From Hyphomicrobiales bacterium (GTDB lineage Bacteria; Pseudomonadota; Alphaproteobacteria; Rhizobiales; Aestuariivirgaceae), in NCBI GenBank assembly GCA_003151375.1, contig PLXI01000058.1, forward strand, positions 1 to 8,493: DNA of 8,493 bases, in the 5' to 3' direction. A model generated the notes under the pieces. That model saw nothing but the letters and a program-made list of their open reading frames with translations, was not told the origin of the DNA and did no database searches. The position numbers and the translations under genes were made by a program. Below, piece by piece: positions 5,328-8,493 of the stretch (its first letter is position 1; every line of letters starts with the position of its first letter).

Positions 5328-8144
5328 ATGAAATTTAATGATGTCACTGCACTGATCAAGGCTGGCTCGCCCTATCTCACTTCGCTGTTAAAAGACCATG
5401 GCACCTATGCCACCACAACCTTCAAGAGTGACGGCGATGCCACATTTGATGATTTGCTCGTCACTGTTGCCGCACTCGAAAAGGCCCCATCACGCAGCGA
5501 ACTGATGAGCGGCCTCAGAATAGCCAAACAAAAATTAGCGCTTCTTGTGGCACTTTTCGATCTGAGCGGTAAGTGGCCATTGGAAAAGGTCACCACAGCC
5601 CTCACGCGCTTTGCCGATGCCGCCGTGCAAACTGCACTGGGATTTTTATGGCATCAAGAAAGATCAAATGGCACGATTCAAGAAGAGGCGAATGCACCCA
5701 TCGGCAAAGGCTATGTGGTTTTGGCAATGGGCAAGATGGGTGCCTTTGAACTTAATTACTCAAGCGATATTGATCTCATTGTTTTTTATGATCCGACGTC
5801 TGCTGCTTTGGCCGCTCAGGCGGAACCCGAAATTTTCTTCGTCAAACTCACGCAAGCTCTCGTGGCCATATTGCAAGACCAAACCGCCGATGGTTATGTC
5901 TTTCGCACCGATTTGCGTTTGCGACCTGACCCACGCGCCACACAAGTTGCCCTCGATATTGAAGCCGCTGCGATTTATTACGAAACTCAAGGTCAAAACT
6001 GGGAACGCGCCGCCTTCATCAAAGCCCGCCCTTGCGCTGGTGACCTTGCATTGGGACGCGAGTTTCTAGGCCGATTGAAACCCTATATCTGGCGTAAATA
6101 TCTTGATTTCGCGGCCATCGCCGATATTCAAAGCATGAAGCGACAAATCCACGCGGTGAAGGGCCATAGCGAAATTGCCGTGCTCGGTCACAACCTCAAA
6201 CTTGGCCGCGGCGGCATTCGCGAAATTGAATTTTTCGCGCAGACCCAGCAGTTGATTGCAGGCGGGCGCAACGCGGCGCTGCGATGCATCAAAACCTGCG
6301 ATGCACTGGACGCTTTGGCCCATGCCAAATGGATCACACAGACCACTTCTGATGAATTGAAAGCGGCTTATGGATTCTTGCGCACGCTTGAGCACCGCGC
6401 CCAAATGATCGACGATCAACAAACCCATGACACGCCGTCTGATCCCGCGCAGTTTGAAATCTATGCGCATTTTTCAGGATTCAAATCCGGCACTGATCTA
6501 GCTGCGAAATTGCGCACCACATTGCAAACCGTGCAAAACCATTATGCGGCATTGTTTGAATCTGCGGGCGACCTAAGTGCCGCCGAAGGTAGTCTCGTTT
6601 TCACCGGCGGTGAGGATGATCCTGATACGCTCGAAACTTTGCGACTGATGGGATATGGCCAGGTTTCCGAAATCGCCGCCATCATCAGGGCCTGGCACTT
6701 TGGGAGGTACCGCGCCACCAGAACTGCGCGGGCGCGTGAAGTGCTCACCGAGATCATGCCAACGCTGTTGAAAACTTTGGCGCAAAACAAAGAGGCCGAT
6801 CAAGCGTTCTTTGCCTTTGATAAATTTCTCGAAAGCCTTTCATCGGGTGTGCAGTTGCTGGCCATGATGAAGGCCAGTCCACGGCTACTCAATCTTATGG
6901 CTTTGGTGTTAGGTGCGGCCCCGCGGCTTACTGAACAAATCAGCGTTCAGCCGCGCATTCTTGAAGCTGTCACCGCACCAGATTTTTTCGAGGTCTTGCC
7001 ACCGCGCGAAATTCTCGCTGCGGAAATAGGCGCGCTGATCGCACCAACCGCACCATTGGAAGAGGCGATGGATCTGGCGCGGGTTTTTGCCCGTGAAAAA
7101 AATTTCCGCGTTGGTGCGCGGATTTTATCTGAAACCATTAGCGCGGACGAGGCTGGGCGCGGCTTTTCAAACATCGCCTGCGTGGTGATTTCACGTCTGC
7201 TGCAAATCGTCGAAGCTGATATTGCATCCAAACATGGCCGCATAAAAAATGGCGCTTGCGCTGTGATCGGTTTGGGCAAATTAGGCGGTGCAGAGATGAC
7301 AGCCACGTCTGATCTCGACATCATGTTGATCTTCACTCACCACAAAAAGGCTGAGGAGTCGAATGGCAAAAGACCGCTCTCACCGGGCCAATACTATGCC
7401 AAGGTGACCCAAGGCTTAGTCACGGCGTTAACGGTTCTCACCGCTGAGGGAAAACTTTATGACGTTGATATGCGCCTGCGCCCTTCTGGCTCAAAGGGCC
7501 CACTGGCTGTCAGTCTTGAGGCCTTTGAAACCTATCATGAGACTGAGGCTTGGACATGGGAGCGCATGGCCATGACAAGGGCCCGCTGCATTGCAGGTGA
7601 TGAGGCGCTGGGCCGTGCTGCGCAGGCAATCATCACAAAAGCACTTAAGGCTCCGCGTGATGCGGCCAAGACTAAAGCTGACATTGCCTCAATGCGCGCC
7701 CTGATGCTGCGTGAGCATAAGCCCAATGAGCTGTGGGATTTAAAACGCATGCCGGGCGGGCAAATTGAAATTGAATTCATCGCGCAATATCTCGAACTTA
7801 TTCACGCTAAAACCCATCCTGAAATTTTAAATGCCAATACGGCGGCCGCGCTGGCGGCGTCCGCCAAGGCTGAGCTGGTGTCAGCCCCTTATGCCCAAAT
7901 CCTTTTGAACGCCTTGGGCCTCTATCAGCGCCTTACCCAAATTTTACGTCTATGTATTGATGGAACTTTCGATCCCAAATCCGCGCCCAGCCATTTGCTC
8001 GGTGCTCTATCTTTAGCCGCCGCCCAGCCGGATATCTCAACGACAGAAGCTTATCTGGCCGAAACGCAGAATAAGGTGGCAGGGCTATTTACCAAGCTTA
8101 TCGGTCGCAGCAAAAAAAAGGTTAAGTTCAGCCCTTCCCCTTGA
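5328..8144 (+). CDS. glnE: Bifunctional glutamine synthetase adenylyltransferase/adenylyl-removing enzyme GlnE
   Basis: GlnE adenylylates a tyrosine of glutamine synthetase to switch it off and removes the AMP by phosphorolysis to switch it on, under PII and glutamine control. With this start it has 938 residues, close to E. coli GlnE (946). The N-terminal adenylyl-removing half shows VLAMGKMGAFELNYSSDIDLI (about 131-152; Asp147, Asp149), RTDLRLRPDP (193-202; Asp195) and GRGGIREIEFFAQ (293-305). A linker helical region follows at about 305-475. The C-terminal adenylyltransferase half shows IGLGKLGGAEMTATSDLDIMLIF (about 647-669; Asp662, Asp664), YDVDMRLRPSG (711-721; Asp714) and MPGGQIEIEFIAQ (808-820). 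The frame is open back to 5199, but that extension overlaps the MmcQ gene and reads unlike the family. MKFNDVTALI at 5328, with GGTGAG just upstream, is the better start. The protein ends in a basic tail (SKKKVKFSPSP) encoded partly by an A8 run. Confidence 0.97.
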   Translation: MKFNDVTALIKAGSPYLTSLLKDHGTYATTTFKSDGDATFDDLLVTVAALEKAPSRSELMSGLRIAKQKLALLVALFDLSGKWPLEKVTTALTRFADAAVQTALGFLWHQERSNGTIQEEANAPIGKGYVVLAMGKMGAFELNYSSDIDLIVFYDPTSAALAAQAEPEIFFVKLTQALVAILQDQTADGYVFRTDLRLRPDPRATQVALDIEAAAIYYETQGQNWERAAFIKARPCAGDLALGREFLGRLKPYIWRKYLDFAAIADIQSMKRQIHAVKGHSEIAVLGHNLKLGRGGIREIEFFAQTQQLIAGGRNAALRCIKTCDALDALAHAKWITQTTSDELKAAYGFLRTLEHRAQMIDDQQTHDTPSDPAQFEIYAHFSGFKSGTDLAAKLRTTLQTVQNHYAALFESAGDLSAAEGSLVFTGGEDDPDTLETLRLMGYGQVSEIAAIIRAWHFGRYRATRTARAREVLTEIMPTLLKTLAQNKEADQAFFAFDKFLESLSSGVQLLAMMKASPRLLNLMALVLGAAPRLTEQISVQPRILEAVTAPDFFEVLPPREILAAEIGALIAPTAPLEEAMDLARVFAREKNFRVGARILSETISADEAGRGFSNIACVVISRLLQIVEADIASKHGRIKNGACAVIGLGKLGGAEMTATSDLDIMLIFTHHKKAEESNGKRPLSPGQYYAKVTQGLVTALTVLTAEGKLYDVDMRLRPSGSKGPLAVSLEAFETYHETEAWTWERMAMTRARCIAGDEALGRAAQAIITKALKAPRDAAKTKADIASMRALMLREHKPNELWDLKRMPGGQIEIEFIAQYLELIHAKTHPEILNANTAAALAASAKAELVSAPYAQILLNALGLYQRLTQILRLCIDGTFDPKSAPSHLLGALSLAAAQPDISTTEAYLAETQNKVAGLFTKLIGRSKKKVKFSPSP

Positions 8145-8166
8145 CTTGCCCAGCGTACGCACCTAT
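8140..8166 (+). promoter_or_regulatory. Heat-shock (RpoH-type) promoter of groES
   Basis: CTTGAC (8140-8145) and CCTAT (8162-8166) are separated by 16 bp. This fits the alphaproteobacterial sigma-32 pattern (CTTGAA/C about 16-17 bp before CCTAT). The same bases can also be read as a vegetative promoter, TTGACT then TATCTC with 17 bp between them. The expected transcript start is around 8172-8178, just before the CIRCE repeat. The -35 box contains the TGA stop of glnE, so the promoter begins at the very end of that gene. It was assigned by eye and not tested. Confidence 0.7.
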
Positions 8167-8181
8167 CTCCCGCATTAGCGA

Positions 8182-8208
8182 TTGGCACTCTCAGCATGAG
8201 ATTGCTAA
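8182..8208. promoter_or_regulatory. CIRCE operator (HrcA-binding inverted repeat)
   Basis: The left half TTGGCACTC (8182-8190) and right half GATTGCTAA (8200-8208) flank exactly 9 bp. The CIRCE consensus is TTAGCACTC-N9-GAGTGCTAA, so each half differs at one base (G for A at position 3 on the left, T for G at position 3 on the right). Its position in the groES leader, just after the promoter, is the standard CIRCE location. HrcA repressor bound here would block groES(L) transcription at normal temperature and be released on heat shock. hrcA itself is not in the window. Confidence 0.9.
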
Positions 8209-8255
8209 CAGCCCCATCGCCTGCCCCCTCTGGGCGCGAGAAATTAAACTGAAAC

Positions 8256-8261
8256 AAGGAG
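8256..8261 (+). promoter_or_regulatory. Ribosome binding site of groES
   Basis: AAGGAG lies 9 nt before the groES ATG at 8271. It is a near-consensus Shine-Dalgarno, as expected for a very highly expressed chaperonin, and it fixes the start codon. Confidence 0.85.
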
Positions 8262-8270
8262 TTAACGTTC

Positions 8271-8493
8271 ATGAAATTCCGTCCATTACACGACCGCGTT
8301 GTCGTGAAGCGGGTTGAAGAAGACACCAAAACCAAGGGTGGCATCATCATCCCTGAAACCGCTCAGGAAAAGCCGATGCAAGGCAAGATCATCGCTGTTG
8401 GCCCTGGTGGGCGCGATGAAGCTGGCAAACTGATCCCGATTGACTTGAAGAAGGGTGACACCATCCTCTTCGGCAAATGGTCCGGCACCGAAG
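8271..8493 (+). CDS. groES: Co-chaperonin GroES (N-terminal 74 residues; cut by window end)
   Basis: GroES is the heptameric 10-kDa lid that caps GroEL and encloses substrate proteins during ATP-driven folding in the cytoplasm. The visible part begins [14 protein letters not shown], the universal GroES start. The mobile loop follows at about 16-35 and includes the hydrophobic GGIIIP segment (23-28) that docks on GroEL. Next come [26 protein letters not shown] (38-63), with the roof-forming loop, and [10 protein letters not shown] at the edge. About 20-30 residues are missing on the right; groEL is expected immediately downstream but not seen. Expression should be heat-inducible through the RpoH-type promoter and CIRCE operator upstream, and a near-consensus AAGGAG supports strong translation. 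No unusual residues are visible in the part present. Confidence 0.97.
   Translation, partial: MKFRPLHDRVVVKRVEEDTKTKGGIIIPETAQEKPMQGKIIAVGPGGRDEAGKLIPIDLKKGDTILFGKWSGTE

Overview
The window looks like ordinary core chromosome of an alphaproteobacterium, probably in or near the Hyphomicrobiales (Rhizobiales). The evidence is the set of alphaproteobacterial families (DUF4170, the TIGR01459-type HAD protein, a degenerate EAL protein beside ribF), a two-domain GlnE, and a groES leader with both an RpoH-type promoter and a CIRCE operator. Base composition is moderate. I see no insertion sequence, prophage, CRISPR array, tRNA or rRNA, and every complete gene has an intact frame.

Left end (1-401, + strand): the C-terminus of an inositol-monophosphatase/CysQ-like phosphatase overlaps, by ATGA, the start of a small DUF4170 gene. 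The DUF4170 gene collides with the convergent ribF gene, and the two stop codons overlap by 4 bp.

Middle (398-5276, - strand): five genes point the same way. In transcription order they are an MmcQ/YjbR-family protein, a class III (beta-alanine:pyruvate type) aminotransferase, a membrane-anchored degenerate EAL protein, a HAD-IIA hydrolase and ribF (riboflavin kinase/FAD synthetase). The last three are tightly packed (gaps of 5 and 21 bp) and probably form one transcript. The first two are separated by gaps of 55 and 67 bp and may or may not be co-transcribed with them.

Right end (5328-8493, + strand): glnE, encoding the bifunctional glutamine synthetase adenylyltransferase/adenylyl-removing enzyme, is divergent from the MmcQ gene across 51 bp. 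It is followed by a 126-bp leader and the start of groES, which is cut by the window end. The leader carries a heat-shock-type promoter whose -35 box overlaps the glnE stop codon, a near-perfect CIRCE inverted repeat and a strong ribosome binding site. This indicates dual RpoH/HrcA control of the chaperonin operon.

The genes serve housekeeping roles: flavin cofactor synthesis, nitrogen control, amine/amino acid metabolism and protein folding. I did not find a convincing new biological system. The points most worth a second look are the catalytically dead, membrane-tethered EAL protein coupled to the HAD-ribF pair, and the compact glnE-groES junction.
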